A stretch of 37,936 nucleotides of DNA, taken from the NCBI RefSeq assembly GCF_918814755.1, contig NZ_CAKKNT010000018.1, forward strand, positions 1 to 37,936, read 5' to 3'. Below are positions 1-7,776 of the stretch, piece after piece. A model generated the notes under the pieces. It was not told the origin of the DNA. It ran no database searches and saw only the letters and a list, made by a program, of their open reading frames with translations. The number at the start of each line of letters is the position of its first letter. Within the stretch, counting starts at the first letter, position 1. A program made the position numbers and the translations under genes. This DNA comes from Periweissella ghanensis (lineage in GTDB: Bacteria; Bacillota; Bacilli; Lactobacillales; Lactobacillaceae).

Positions 1-40
1 GGTTGCACCCGATGCTTTTTTCTTTTGATTATATCTAAAA

Positions 41-87
41 GGGCCACTAAATGAAATTTAAAATTTCATTTAGTGGCCCTTTTTTTA
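41..87. terminator. Bidirectional Rho-independent terminator
   Basis: A perfect 19-bp inverted repeat (arms 41-59 and 61-79, starting GGGCCACTAAATG) is followed on the plus strand by a run of seven T (80-86) and on the minus strand by four T. It would end both a plus-strand transcript entering from the left edge and the minus-strand nucleoside hydrolase gene that stops at 118. Confidence 0.9.
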
Positions 88-117
88 TAGGGTTATGTCA
101 CAACCCCTTTTGCTATC

Positions 118-1074
118 TTATTTAGCGAATAAACCGTTTAATAATTCCATGAAGTACACAAGGTAGGCATCAGCATCAACACCAACCGCGGCTTTCATGT
201 TTGTAGTAGGGTCATTAAGGCGGTCTTTGTCACCGATTGTGCGACCGTAATCAACGTCGTCGTACGTAACTTGCATGTTCAAGTCAATCGTGTTAACAAA
301 TGAAGGGTTAATTGATACCCCAACGGCCAATGGATCGTGCAAGGCACACCCGTTTTTATCAATGTCTAAGTTGTAGTACGCATCGATGTAGAAATCAACG
401 ATATCCGCAAAGACCCGACCAGCTTCAGTGCCAAGGTCACGCCATTGTTGCGTTTCTTTCTTAGTAAGCAATGTCCGTAAAGTAACGTCCAAACCAACCA
501 TCGTCATTTGAGCTGGTGAGCGGAAAACGCGGTCAGCCGCTTCAGGGTCTTGGTGGATGTTAGCTTCAGTAAATGGAGTAACGTTACCAGGAACGGTCAA
601 AGCACCACCCATGAAAGTAATGTTACCAATCAAGTTAGCAACTTCAGGGTCCTTGGCGATGGCAGCATCCAAGTTAGTCATTGGACCAGTTGGAATCAAA
701 ATCAAGTCATCGTTGTACTTGTGGGCGGCTTCAATTAAGAAATCAACCCCAGATTGGCTTTCGATAGGGCGCTTAGCAACTGGTAATTCAACTTCACCAA
801 TCCCGTTTTTACCGTGGATAAGTTGTGAGATTTCCATTACTTCAAAGCTATCCGTTGTACTTGAGTGACCTTCACCCAAGAACACTGGCACGTCAGTTTG
901 ACCAAGTAATTCCAATAACTTCAATGAGTTTTCACCTGATGTTTCTACCAAGCAGTTACCGTAAGAACTGATAATTCCGATCAAATCAACAGCTGGGTCA
1001 GCAATGGCGTAGGCTAAAGCTAACGCATCATCAATCCCTGTGTCTAAATCCAAAATCATTTTCTTTTGCGCCAT
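118..1074 (-). CDS. Inosine-uridine preferring nucleoside hydrolase family protein
   Basis: Hydrolyses the N-glycosidic bond of ribonucleosides to free base plus ribose (family knowledge). The N-terminus carries the calcium/ribose-binding signature DLDTGIDD (residues 9-16), and a second family block is visible in the GPMTNLDAAI segment and the TFMGGAL segment. The 318-residue length is normal for the family. An ATG six codons upstream (at 1092) overlaps the ribosome site; the ATG at 1074 has GGAG about 8 nt before it and is preferred. It is a single gene with its own terminator at 41-87. Substrate preference (purine or pyrimidine) cannot be told from the sequence. Codon use is the optimised kind seen in xfp, suggesting decent expression. 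Confidence 0.9.
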   Translation of the reverse strand: MAQKKMILDLDTGIDDALALAYAIADPAVDLIGIISSYGNCLVETSGENSLKLLELLGQTDVPVFLGEGHSSTTDSFEVMEISQLIHGKNGIGEVELPVAKRPIESQSGVDFLIEAAHKYNDDLILIPTGPMTNLDAAIAKDPEVANLIGNITFMGGALTVPGNVTPFTEANIHQDPEAADRVFRSPAQMTMVGLDVTLRTLLTKKETQQWRDLGTEAGRVFADIVDFYIDAYYNLDIDKNGCALHDPLAVGVSINPSFVNTIDLNMQVTYDDVDYGRTIGDKDRLNDPTTNMKAAVGVDADAYLVYFMELLNGLFAK

Positions 1075-1318
1075 GTGTAATCTCCATTTCAAATGCTGTG
1101 CACGTGTTATTATTTATAAAAGCTATTATCCTAATGATACCGAACAAAAAGGGAATTTTCAATTAGTAGGATGCGGAAAAACCGAATACCAAGCAATTAA
1201 GATAATTTAAATATTAGTAATTAAATTAAACTACCGGGCAAAAGTCGGGAACCAGGTGTCGTGCGGGTGAAAATAGCGTAAAATAGAAGGCATCAAGTTT
1301 TAAACGGAGGAAAATAAG
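1075..1318. other. Divergent intergenic region between nucleoside hydrolase and ferredoxin reductase
   Basis: AT-rich spacer containing the promoters of two divergent genes. A TATAAA-like element is visible on the minus strand near 1113-1118, but no convincing -35 partner. I see no terminator, riboswitch or ORF. Confidence 0.4.
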
Positions 1319-2326
1319 ATGCAAGACGTTGACGTAACGATTGTGGGCGGTGGTCCAGTCGGGATATTTGCCGCGTACTATGCGCGCTTACGGGATTTAA
1401 ATGTCCGCGTGGTCGAAAGCTTAGCCACTTTGGGTGGGCAAATCAGTGCTTTGTACCCGCAAAAGCAGATTTTGGACGTCGCGGGCTTCCCTAATATTGC
1501 TGGAGATGCCTTAGTCCAACAATTAAAGGCCCAAGCCGACCAACTAGCCCCCGAAGTTGTGTTGGGGACGGTGGTTGAAGATGTCCAAGCACTAGCCGAT
1601 GGGGGCTTTCAAGTTATCACGAGTGCTGGGAGCTTCAAATCAGGTGCCGTGATTATCGCAACCGGGGGTGGTAACTTTACACCGCGGACCTTACCATTGC
1701 CCAATGTTAGTGCTAGCCTGGCCGCCCATTTGCACTATTTTGTTGGTGATGGCCAGCAATTTGTCGATAAGCGCGTCTTAGTGGCGGGTGGGGGTGATTC
1801 GGCGATTGATTCGGCCCTACATTTGGTCGATTTAGCCCAGGCAGTTCACTTGATGCACCGCCGCCCAACTTTTCGAGCCCTTGAGCATAGCGTCAACCAA
1901 TTAATGGCTAGTGAAGTTGCGTTGGAAACCCCGTTTTTGATTGAAGACATTACCGAATTAGCCAATGGTAGCTTGGCGGTAACGATGGCAGAAGTGATGG
2001 GCGATGCGACTAAAGTGATTGAAGTGGATGAAGTCTTAGTGAGTTATGGTTTTATTGCGGAAAATAGCACGATGCAACACTGGCAAGTACAACCCGAGCG
2101 CACGCAGCATGGAATTAGCGTTGATCAAACGTTGCAGACCAATATCCCCGGTTTATTTGCGATTGGGGATGCCGCGACTTATGCGGGCCGTACTGAATTG
2201 TTGAGTACGGGTTTTGGTGAAGCACCGTTAGCGGTTAATGCCGCCATCCGCTTTTTGGACCCTAATAAACGTGGTCCGATTCATTCGAGTTCGTTGCATA
2301 TTGAAAATGGCCAGATAACTAAATAG
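1319..2326 (+). CDS. Ferredoxin/flavodoxin-NADP+ reductase, YumC (thioredoxin reductase-like) type
   Basis: FAD- and NADPH-binding flavoenzyme. The FAD Rossmann motif is GGGPVGIFAAYYA (residues 9-21), the NADPH motif is AGGGDSAIDSAL (about 156-167) and the C-terminal FAD motif is GLFAIGDAA (about 277-285). The protein contains no cysteine at all, so it cannot be a thioredoxin reductase, which needs a CxxC pair between the two domains; this fits the YumC type of ferredoxin-NADP reductase. The length of 335 is typical. GGAGG sits 7-8 nt before the ATG. The next gene starts 11 bp after the stop, so the two are probably co-transcribed. The physiological electron partner is not evident in the window. 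Confidence 0.9.
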   Translation: MQDVDVTIVGGGPVGIFAAYYARLRDLNVRVVESLATLGGQISALYPQKQILDVAGFPNIAGDALVQQLKAQADQLAPEVVLGTVVEDVQALADGGFQVITSAGSFKSGAVIIATGGGNFTPRTLPLPNVSASLAAHLHYFVGDGQQFVDKRVLVAGGGDSAIDSALHLVDLAQAVHLMHRRPTFRALEHSVNQLMASEVALETPFLIEDITELANGSLAVTMAEVMGDATKVIEVDEVLVSYGFIAENSTMQHWQVQPERTQHGISVDQTLQTNIPGLFAIGDAATYAGRTELLSTGFGEAPLAVNAAIRFLDPNKRGPIHSSSLHIENGQITK

Positions 2327-2337
2327 GAGTAAGCAAG

Positions 2338-2622
2338 ATGGGTAAAAGTGATAAATATTTTGTTGAGAAGTATCTAGGGGTACCGGTGGATCAAAATGCG
2401 AATGGCCAGTATGTCATTCGCGAAGGTGCCAACCCAAGTTACTGGCGAATTGGCAAGCACACTAAAGGTAAGTTCACGGCACCCGGCCAAATTTTCCTGA
2501 CTGAAAAGAATATCCCCATTGCGATTGTCCAGGCCGAACCGTTGGCGTTTAAGGACCGGCATGAGGTGGTGGCGTTGCAGAGGTTTACGGGAGAGAGCGT
2601 GAGCCCGGCCGGGAAACAATGA
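2338..2622 (+). CDS. Small hypothetical protein with repeat-derived C-terminus
   Basis: A 94-residue soluble protein that I do not recognise. It begins with an AGGAG ribosome site 11 bp after the ferredoxin reductase gene, so it is probably translated from the same message. No signal peptide, membrane segment or cysteine is seen. The first 85 or so residues look like ordinary coding sequence. The last nine (ESVSPAGKQ) and the stop codon are encoded by the beginning of the dispersed repeat that follows (compare 27556-27594 in reverse complement), so the native C-terminus has probably been replaced by repeat sequence. A functional or structural link with the reductase is only inferred from the adjacency. 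Confidence 0.7.
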   Translation: MGKSDKYFVEKYLGVPVDQNANGQYVIREGANPSYWRIGKHTKGKFTAPGQIFLTEKNIPIAIVQAEPLAFKDRHEVVALQRFTGESVSPAGKQ

Positions 2623-2783
2623 GCACTACTGACACTCAGCAAAAGATACGGTCTTGGTATCTTAGCTGAGTGACGGTAGGCGGAGTTGTTTGGCTGGGCG
2701 AACGCGTTTAGGCTCTACTGCCTTGGTGCGTATATGCCTAGGTGTGCTGCCACTTGTCACGCGTTTAGGCATATACGCACCAA
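2593..2783 (-). repeat. Dispersed hairpin repeat, copy R1 (reverse orientation)
   Basis: Read on the minus strand this stretch matches 27491-27594 almost base for base over about 100 nt. The core hairpin (2633-2672) has arms CACTCAGC/GCTGAGTG outside and AAGATAC/GTATCTT inside with a 7-nt loop. The right part holds the GGGCGAACGCGTTTAGGCTC motif shared with the 10.3-10.5 kb copies, and a perfect 18-bp inverted repeat (2723-2740 and 2766-2783) around a 25-nt spacer. The left end lies inside the 3' end of the preceding gene. Confidence 0.85.
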
Positions 2784-2822
2784 TGAAAATTTTTCTTATT
2801 ATTTGTATAAATAAAATTCATG

Positions 2823-2890
2823 TATAATTAACTTTAAATTAAAAAACCTAAAAAGTTTGTCACTTATTTGAGTGATAAGCCTTTTTTTTT
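2823..2890 (+). promoter_or_regulatory. Putative -10 element followed directly by a terminator hairpin (leader or short transcript)
   Basis: A TATAAT at 2823-2828 is followed about 27 nt later by a 10-bp stem with two G-U pairs (2855-2864 and 2871-2880) and a run of T (2882-2890). A transcript starting here would be about 55 nt long unless it reads through to the secreted-protein gene at 3036. No good -35 box is seen. An additional 8-bp inverted repeat (2916-2923 and 2937-2944) encloses an AAAGGAGA stretch, and a second TATAAT lies at 2996-3001, which is more likely to serve the gene itself. Confidence 0.45.
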
Positions 2891-3035
2891 GCAAAAAACT
2901 GCCGATATAAGTAAGTGAAACGACTTGAAAAGGAGATCGTTTCAGAAATTAGTAAATCGCGAGTTGTATTTTATAAGTTTTTCTAAGCATAGTCGTATAA
3001 TCTAAATTAAATAAAGTTAATTGAGGGGAGACAAT

Positions 3036-4688
3036 ATGAAGAAGAATTTGAATGTAACTTTAATTTCGGTAAGTGTTTTGGCAATGTTATTGGTAGGGGC
3101 CGGTACAATTAACGAGGTTCATGCCAGCACAGCACCACAAGCAAACACAACCAAAGTAAGCCAAAATGGGGCATCAGCAGATACTTTGAGTGCGCTACAA
3201 CAACAAATTAAGACGACGTATTCACAACAGTGGTCGGCATGGAATGCGCTTAACAATGCGCAAAAAGGTAGTATTGCGGGGGGCAATATTACAACGGATA
3301 CCGCTAATGCCGCTGATATTACGGCGGTCCTTAATCAAGGATTACAAGCGATGCAAGCCGCCCTTAACAACGACTGGAACGGGGCGAACTTAGCTCGTGA
3401 TGCTGCTAATCACGCCCAAAGTGTAACCGATGCGGCCAAAAAAAAGTTGGCCACGTTAACTAGCCAAGTAAGTGGGACGACGGCCACGATTACTAATAGC
3501 CAACAAGTTGTTAAGCAACTCCAAGCTTACCAAGCGGCCCAAGTGAACGCCAAAATTTACGCCAATCCTGACGTGAACGAGAATAATAAAAGTGTGATTA
3601 ACATTCCAGCTGACTTTACCAATGATTTGGTGCGTGCTAAAAAGCATGCCGCCATTGATAAGCTCGGGAATGTGGCGTATCACGAAAACCATTTCATTTC
3701 TTCCGCGGCCGATGCCCAAATTGACAATCTCGATGTTAATCATTTAACGCCAGCGGTCCAACTCCAATTAGCACAATTTGCGGCGGGCTTAATCAATAAT
3801 ATCCGCCAACAAATGGGCAATCCAGCCGTGACGATTACGCCAGGGGCCATTGATTTTGCCAATAAAATTGCTCAAGGTTACAACGCCGACAATTGGGATT
3901 TATTCAATGACGGCTGGCACGATATTCCCCGCATTAGTTTAAGTGCCTATGATTTTGGCTTACTTCAAGGGGATAACTTCTATGAAAATTTAGCGGAAGG
4001 CTTTATCAAAGTGACGCCGCGCCAATCTTTAGACGATATTAAACGCGGAATTTACAACTCAATTGCCGCCATGATGTTCACTGATGGCAGTGCTAATTAT
4101 GGCCACACTATCAGTATTGCTGGTATTGGTAGCAAAACAACCCAATACTTTGGGATTTCCTTTGATAAATTTAGTCAAGATCACTTGATTTTTGTTAACC
4201 CAGCACAAATTTTAATTCCCGGTAAATTTGACACCACGCCCCTAGCCACGGCTGGTGTCGATGCAGCCACTATCAGTGATCAAGCCCAACAACAGCTCAA
4301 GGACGCCCAAGCCCAATTACAAAAATTAGGCGTTACGGTGGCCGCTGATAATGTTAGTGACCAACTCCAAACGGCGCAAAACCAATTAAGCCAAGCGATG
4401 CAAGCCCAAAACGCCCTTAAGTTACAAACAAATGGCGTCCACACTTTGCAAGCAATCCAAGCTAATTTAAACAACTTGGTGAAGGTCTGGGGCTATGGGT
4501 TACAAAGTAATCAAAGTTTCTTGACGGGTTCCAAAAAATTCTTGCAAGATTATTTAACAATTTATACAACAGCTGGTAATAATGCTGTTTATGATGAAGA
4601 TGCCGCCCAAGCTAAATTTACGCAAGCATACGACAAGCTCTATGCTCAAGAAAAACAAATGTTAATGTATAAATTAGCCAATAAGTAG
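3036..4688 (+). CDS. Secreted protein with SEC10/PgrA surface-exclusion-type domain
   Basis: A 550-residue exported protein. The signal peptide has a KK n-region, a hydrophobic core and an AxA-like cleavage site near VHA-S (residue about 31). It is followed by a Gln/Ala-rich coiled-coil region (to about 170), a central globular domain (about 190-390, containing FAAGLINNIRQQMGN, YNADNWDLF, NFYENLAEG and YFGISFD, which I recognise as the SEC10/PgrA domain of lactobacilli), and a second coiled-coil region to the end. There is no LPxTG anchor, so it should be released or held non-covalently. A TTG-initiated reading is open five codons upstream, but GGGGAG lies 6-7 nt before the ATG at 3036. It appears monocistronic, with a terminator at 4761. 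The function of this domain outside conjugative plasmids is not established. Confidence 0.75.
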   Translation: MKKNLNVTLISVSVLAMLLVGAGTINEVHASTAPQANTTKVSQNGASADTLSALQQQIKTTYSQQWSAWNALNNAQKGSIAGGNITTDTANAADITAVLNQGLQAMQAALNNDWNGANLARDAANHAQSVTDAAKKKLATLTSQVSGTTATITNSQQVVKQLQAYQAAQVNAKIYANPDVNENNKSVINIPADFTNDLVRAKKHAAIDKLGNVAYHENHFISSAADAQIDNLDVNHLTPAVQLQLAQFAAGLINNIRQQMGNPAVTITPGAIDFANKIAQGYNADNWDLFNDGWHDIPRISLSAYDFGLLQGDNFYENLAEGFIKVTPRQSLDDIKRGIYNSIAAMMFTDGSANYGHTISIAGIGSKTTQYFGISFDKFSQDHLIFVNPAQILIPGKFDTTPLATAGVDAATISDQAQQQLKDAQAQLQKLGVTVAADNVSDQLQTAQNQLSQAMQAQNALKLQTNGVHTLQAIQANLNNLVKVWGYGLQSNQSFLTGSKKFLQDYLTIYTTAGNNAVYDEDAAQAKFTQAYDKLYAQEKQMLMYKLANK

Positions 4689-4760
4689 TTGTTGATGTTA
4701 AAAATATTTGGTAAATGTTACAACGTGTAACTAACACATTAATAACAAAATTATAAACAT

Positions 4761-4800
4761 AAAAGCGTACGCTCAAAATTATTGGACGTACGCTTTTTTT
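4761..4800 (+). terminator. Rho-independent terminator
   Basis: Perfect 11-bp stem (AAAAGCGTACG at 4761-4771, CGTACGCTTTT at 4787-4797) ending in a T run, 73 bp after the secreted-protein stop codon. Confidence 0.9.
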
Positions 4801-4902
4801 ATTAGACATATTATACGGTATATTTTATAGCTTAATACATTTAAAGAGAGTTCAAACAAAAAACGTGAAAAAGCGAACAAAAGCGTGTTGTTTTTGTATC
4901 AA

Positions 4903-4950
4903 TGTAAAGTTCTTGTAAAAGCAGTTAAAATCGTTGACCAATCTTGACAA
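4903..4950 (+). promoter_or_regulatory. Possible PhoP-type box (about 11-bp-spaced repeats) upstream of phnD
   Basis: TGTAAA, TGTAAA and TTAAAA recur at 4903, 4914 and 4925 (11-bp spacing), followed by TTGACC and TTGACA at 4934 and 4944. Gram-positive PhoP sites are tandem TT(A/T)ACA-like hexamers repeated about every 11 bp, and the downstream operon handles phosphorus compounds. The match is loose and the site lies about 100 bp before the likely promoter. Confidence 0.3.
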
Positions 4951-5046
4951 AAGCGGTGTTTTTGCATTTTTAAGTCGTAAAAGTGATGAATTTGGCGATT
5001 ATGGCGTTTAATGTTCGTAAATAGCGATGCGGTTTTTAGAAAAATA

Positions 5047-5075
5047 TTGCGAAAATCCGAATCCTGATTTATTCT
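5047..5075 (+). promoter_or_regulatory. phnD: Putative phnD promoter
   Basis: TTGCGA (5047-5052) and TATTCT (5070-5075) are separated by 17 nt and lie about 50 nt before the phnD start codon. The rest of the 4801-5126 spacer is AT-rich and contains no gene. Confidence 0.45.
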
Positions 5076-5126
5076 TAAATTGTTCAATATCTTAACTTTT
5101 TAATTTTTCTTTAAAGGAGAAAACTG

Positions 5127-6050
5127 ATGCGTAATTTTAAACGCGGTTTAGCACTCGTAATGGGTGTAGCAGCATTGTTCACGCTTGCTGCATGTGGTAA
5201 GACTTCTGATACAACTAAGAGCGGTGACTTAAAGTCATTAACTGTTCAATTTGTTCCATCTTCTAACGCTGACACAATCCAAGCAAAGGCAAAGCCGCTT
5301 GGTAAGTTGTTGAGTAAAGAATTAGGAATTCCAGTTAACGTTTCTGTTTCTACTGACTACAACACAATTGTTGAAGCCATGGGATCAAAGAAAGTTGATA
5401 TGGGCTTCTTGCCACCTGCACCATACACAATTGCTCACAAGAAATACGGCGTTAATGTAATCTTACAATCACAACGTTTCGGCGTGCAAAAGAACAACAC
5501 TGGTTTGCCAACTACACAATTGGTAAACAGTTACGCATCAGACATCATTGTTCGTAAAGACAGTGGTATCAAGAGCATCAAGGACTTGAAGGGTAAGAAG
5601 ATTGCCGTTCAAGACGTAACTTCAGATGCTGGTTACATCTTCCCAATGGTTGAATTAGACCACAAGGGAATCAAGCCTTCAGATTACACTACTGTAACTG
5701 TTAAGGGTCACGACCAAGGTGTCCTTGCTGTTGAAAACAAGAATGCTGATGCAGCCTTTGTCTTTGACGATGCTCGTAACTTGGTTAAGAAGGATGTGCC
5801 TTCAATCTTCAAGGATACTGAAGTATTGTACCAAACAACACCAATTCCTAACGATACGATCGCGCTTCGTTCAGGTATCAATGCTAAGTGGCAAAAGAAG
5901 ATCACTGAAGCAATGGAAGCTATTGAAAAGACACCAAATGGTGCTGCAATCTTGAAGGATGTGTACTCATGGAATGGAGTTACACCATCTAAAGATTCAA
6001 ACTTTGATATCGTTCGTAAATACGAATCAGAAGCTAACAAGTTAAACTAA
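5127..6050 (+). CDS. phnD: Phosphonate-type ABC transporter substrate-binding lipoprotein
   Basis: Extracellular binding protein that delivers phosphonate, phosphite or a phosphate ester to the PhnE permeases. The N-terminus is a lipoprotein signal with lipobox LAAC (lipidated Cys23). The mature part begins with a Thr/Ser linker, then a PhnD-like fold: LTVQFVPSSNADTI, a KKVDMGFLPPAPYTIA stretch that lines the ligand cleft in the family, and DLKGKKIAVQDVTSDAGYIFP. Length 307 is typical. AAAGGAG precedes the ATG. It is the first gene of phnDCEE and is separated from phnC by 159 bp with two hairpins, consistent with higher expression of the binding protein. Ligand identity is not determinable here. 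Confidence 0.9.
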   Translation: MRNFKRGLALVMGVAALFTLAACGKTSDTTKSGDLKSLTVQFVPSSNADTIQAKAKPLGKLLSKELGIPVNVSVSTDYNTIVEAMGSKKVDMGFLPPAPYTIAHKKYGVNVILQSQRFGVQKNNTGLPTTQLVNSYASDIIVRKDSGIKSIKDLKGKKIAVQDVTSDAGYIFPMVELDHKGIKPSDYTTVTVKGHDQGVLAVENKNADAAFVFDDARNLVKKDVPSIFKDTEVLYQTTPIPNDTIALRSGINAKWQKKITEAMEAIEKTPNGAAILKDVYSWNGVTPSKDSNFDIVRKYESEANKLN

Positions 6051-6061
6051 GCAATTTCTAG

Positions 6062-6140
6062 AAGACCGTGATAGGGGTGGAAATTCACCTTTATCCGGTC
6101 TTTTAGTGCCATGAAACCACTTTGTTTGATGGCACTAAAA
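6062..6140 (+). terminator. Two intercistronic hairpins between phnD and phnC
   Basis: The first stem pairs AAGACCG (6062-6068) with CGGTCTT (6096-6102), with an inner GGTG/CACC. The second is a perfect 12-bp stem TTTTAGTGCCAT (6101-6112) with its complement (6129-6140). Neither ends in a good T run, so they look like partial terminators or mRNA-stabilising 3' structures that set phnD above the downstream genes. Confidence 0.55.
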
Positions 6141-6209
6141 GGCTGTGGTGCCGAAAACTTACTATAAAATGCCAAGAGCTGACGCTAAGCGAAGAACGGA
6201 GATGCAAGC

Positions 6210-6986
6210 ATGCAAGAAGGTACACCAATTATTGAATTTAAAGACGTCAATAAAGTTTATCCCAATGGAACTGTGGGACTTGATAACATTAACTTAACGA
6301 TTAACCAAGGTGAATTTGTAGTCATTGTTGGTTTATCAGGAGCCGGTAAGAGTACGTTATTACGGGCTGCTAACCGCTTGCATGATGTCTCAAGTGGGGA
6401 AATTTTGATTGATGGTCAATCAATTGTGACGGCTAAAGGTAAGCAATTACGTGAAGTTCGCCGTAACATTGCGATGATTTTCCAAAACTTCAATTTGGTT
6501 AAACGCTCAACGGTTGAAAAGAATATTTTAAACGGGCGTGTCGGTTACTACCCAACTTGGAAGACGATTTTTGGTCTATTTTCAGCGGCTGACAAGCAAC
6601 AAGCCGCAGCTAACTTACAACGGGTTAACTTAGGTGAAAAACTTTACTCACGGGCGGATGAATTATCTGGTGGGCAACAACAACGGGTCGCCATTGCGCG
6701 GGCGTTGATGCAAGAACCTAAAATTATGTTAGCTGATGAACCCATTGCTTCCCTCGATCCGCGGACTACAATGATGGTCATGGATGACTTGAAGAAGTTA
6801 AATGAAGAGCTTGGGATTACTGTTATTGTCAACTTGCACAGTGTTAGCTTAGCCAAGCAATATGCATCCCGCGTGGTTGGTTTACGCGCTGGTAAATTAG
6901 TTTACGATAAGCAAATTGCTGATGTTCAAGATGGTGACTTTGACGAAATTTACGATGGTAAAGACCAAGAAGTAAAGGGGGCCTAA
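6210..6986 (+). CDS. phnC: Phosphonate-type ABC transporter ATP-binding protein
   Basis: Cytoplasmic ATPase of the phn importer. Walker A is GLSGAGKST (about residues 42-50), the Q-loop lies at MIFQNFNLV, the ABC signature is [15 protein letters not shown] and Walker B is IMLADEP; the H-loop His is in NLHSVSLA. The 258-residue length is normal. GGAG lies 8 nt before the ATG at 6210. The next gene begins one base after its stop codon, showing tight coupling to phnE. The segment [20 protein letters not shown] is the PhnC-characteristic insertion between the Q-loop and the signature. Confidence 0.93.
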   Translation: MQEGTPIIEFKDVNKVYPNGTVGLDNINLTINQGEFVVIVGLSGAGKSTLLRAANRLHDVSSGEILIDGQSIVTAKGKQLREVRRNIAMIFQNFNLVKRSTVEKNILNGRVGYYPTWKTIFGLFSAADKQQAAANLQRVNLGEKLYSRADELSGGQQQRVAIARALMQEPKIMLADEPIASLDPRTTMMVMDDLKKLNEELGITVIVNLHSVSLAKQYASRVVGLRAGKLVYDKQIADVQDGDFDEIYDGKDQEVKGA

Positions 6987-6987
6987 G

Positions 6988-7776
6988 ATGAACACCATTC
7001 CCAAAAAATCTTTTGTCCAAAAGTGGCATGTGAAAGCGATTATCTGGACTGTGATTATCTTAGCTTTGTTTATCGCCTCATGTGTGATGACCGGGGTTGA
7101 TGTCGGGGCGTTCCTGACGGGCTTTAACCAATTCATGCAAATTTTCTATGAAATGTTAAAACCAGATTGGTCATACGTACCATTCACCATTCAACCAATC
7201 ATTCAAACAATTCAAATGGCGTTGATTGGAACCTTGATTGGTTCCATCGTGGCCGTGCCGTTTTCAGTTTTAGCGGCCCGTAACATTGTGACCAATACGC
7301 TTGTCCGCGGGGTGATTCGCTTTATTTTGAACTTAGTGCGGACATTGCCAGACTTGATGTTAGCCGCCATTTTCGTGGCCGTGGTCGGAATTGGTCCGAT
7401 GGCTGGGGTGCTTACGTTAGCCATCTTTAGTTTTGGGATGATCTCAAAATTATTCTATGAAGCGATTGAAACCATTGATATGGGACCAATTGAAGCATTG
7501 ACAGCAGCTGGGGCAACTAAAACGCAAGTCGTTTGGTTTGCGGTGTTACCACAAGTTTACAACCACTTCTTAAGTTACTTCTTGTACACTTTTGAAATTA
7601 ACGTTCGGGCATCAACGATTCTCGGATACCTTGGTGCCGGTGGGATTGGGGAACTTCTCCAACGCTCATTGGGACAATTCCGTTACGACCGGACTGCGAT
7701 TGTGGTCATTGGAACCTTTATCGTCGTGGTCGTTGTTGATACCTTAAGTAACCAATTACGGGAGCGTTTACAATAA
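6988..7776 (+). CDS. phnE: Phosphonate-type ABC transporter permease, first subunit
   Basis: Integral membrane permease of 262 residues. A cytoplasmic N-terminus is followed by a TM segment (about 13-35) and the binding-protein-dependent permease domain with roughly five further hydrophobic segments. The EAA loop that docks on PhnC is EALTAAGATKTQVVWFAVLPQV (about residues 170-191). AGGGGG is placed before the ATG. It is followed by a second phnE with a one-base overlap, so the transporter is probably a PhnE1-PhnE2 heterodimer, as in other Gram-positive phn loci with duplicated permease genes. Confidence 0.92.
   Translation: MNTIPKKSFVQKWHVKAIIWTVIILALFIASCVMTGVDVGAFLTGFNQFMQIFYEMLKPDWSYVPFTIQPIIQTIQMALIGTLIGSIVAVPFSVLAARNIVTNTLVRGVIRFILNLVRTLPDLMLAAIFVAVVGIGPMAGVLTLAIFSFGMISKLFYEAIETIDMGPIEALTAAGATKTQVVWFAVLPQVYNHFLSYFLYTFEINVRASTILGYLGAGGIGELLQRSLGQFRYDRTAIVVIGTFIVVVVVDTLSNQLRERLQ

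Noticed and set aside
550-868. Plus-strand open frames inside the nucleoside hydrolase gene
   Set aside because: They lie antisense to a well-supported gene, have no ribosome site and encode low-complexity products with no family resemblance.
1319-2326. Thioredoxin reductase assignment
   Set aside because: The protein contains no cysteine, so the CxxC redox centre required for thioredoxin reductase is absent.
2374-2642. Minus-strand open frames over the 94-residue gene
   Set aside because: The plus-strand gene has a good ribosome site and follows an operon partner; the minus-strand frames arise partly from the repeat.
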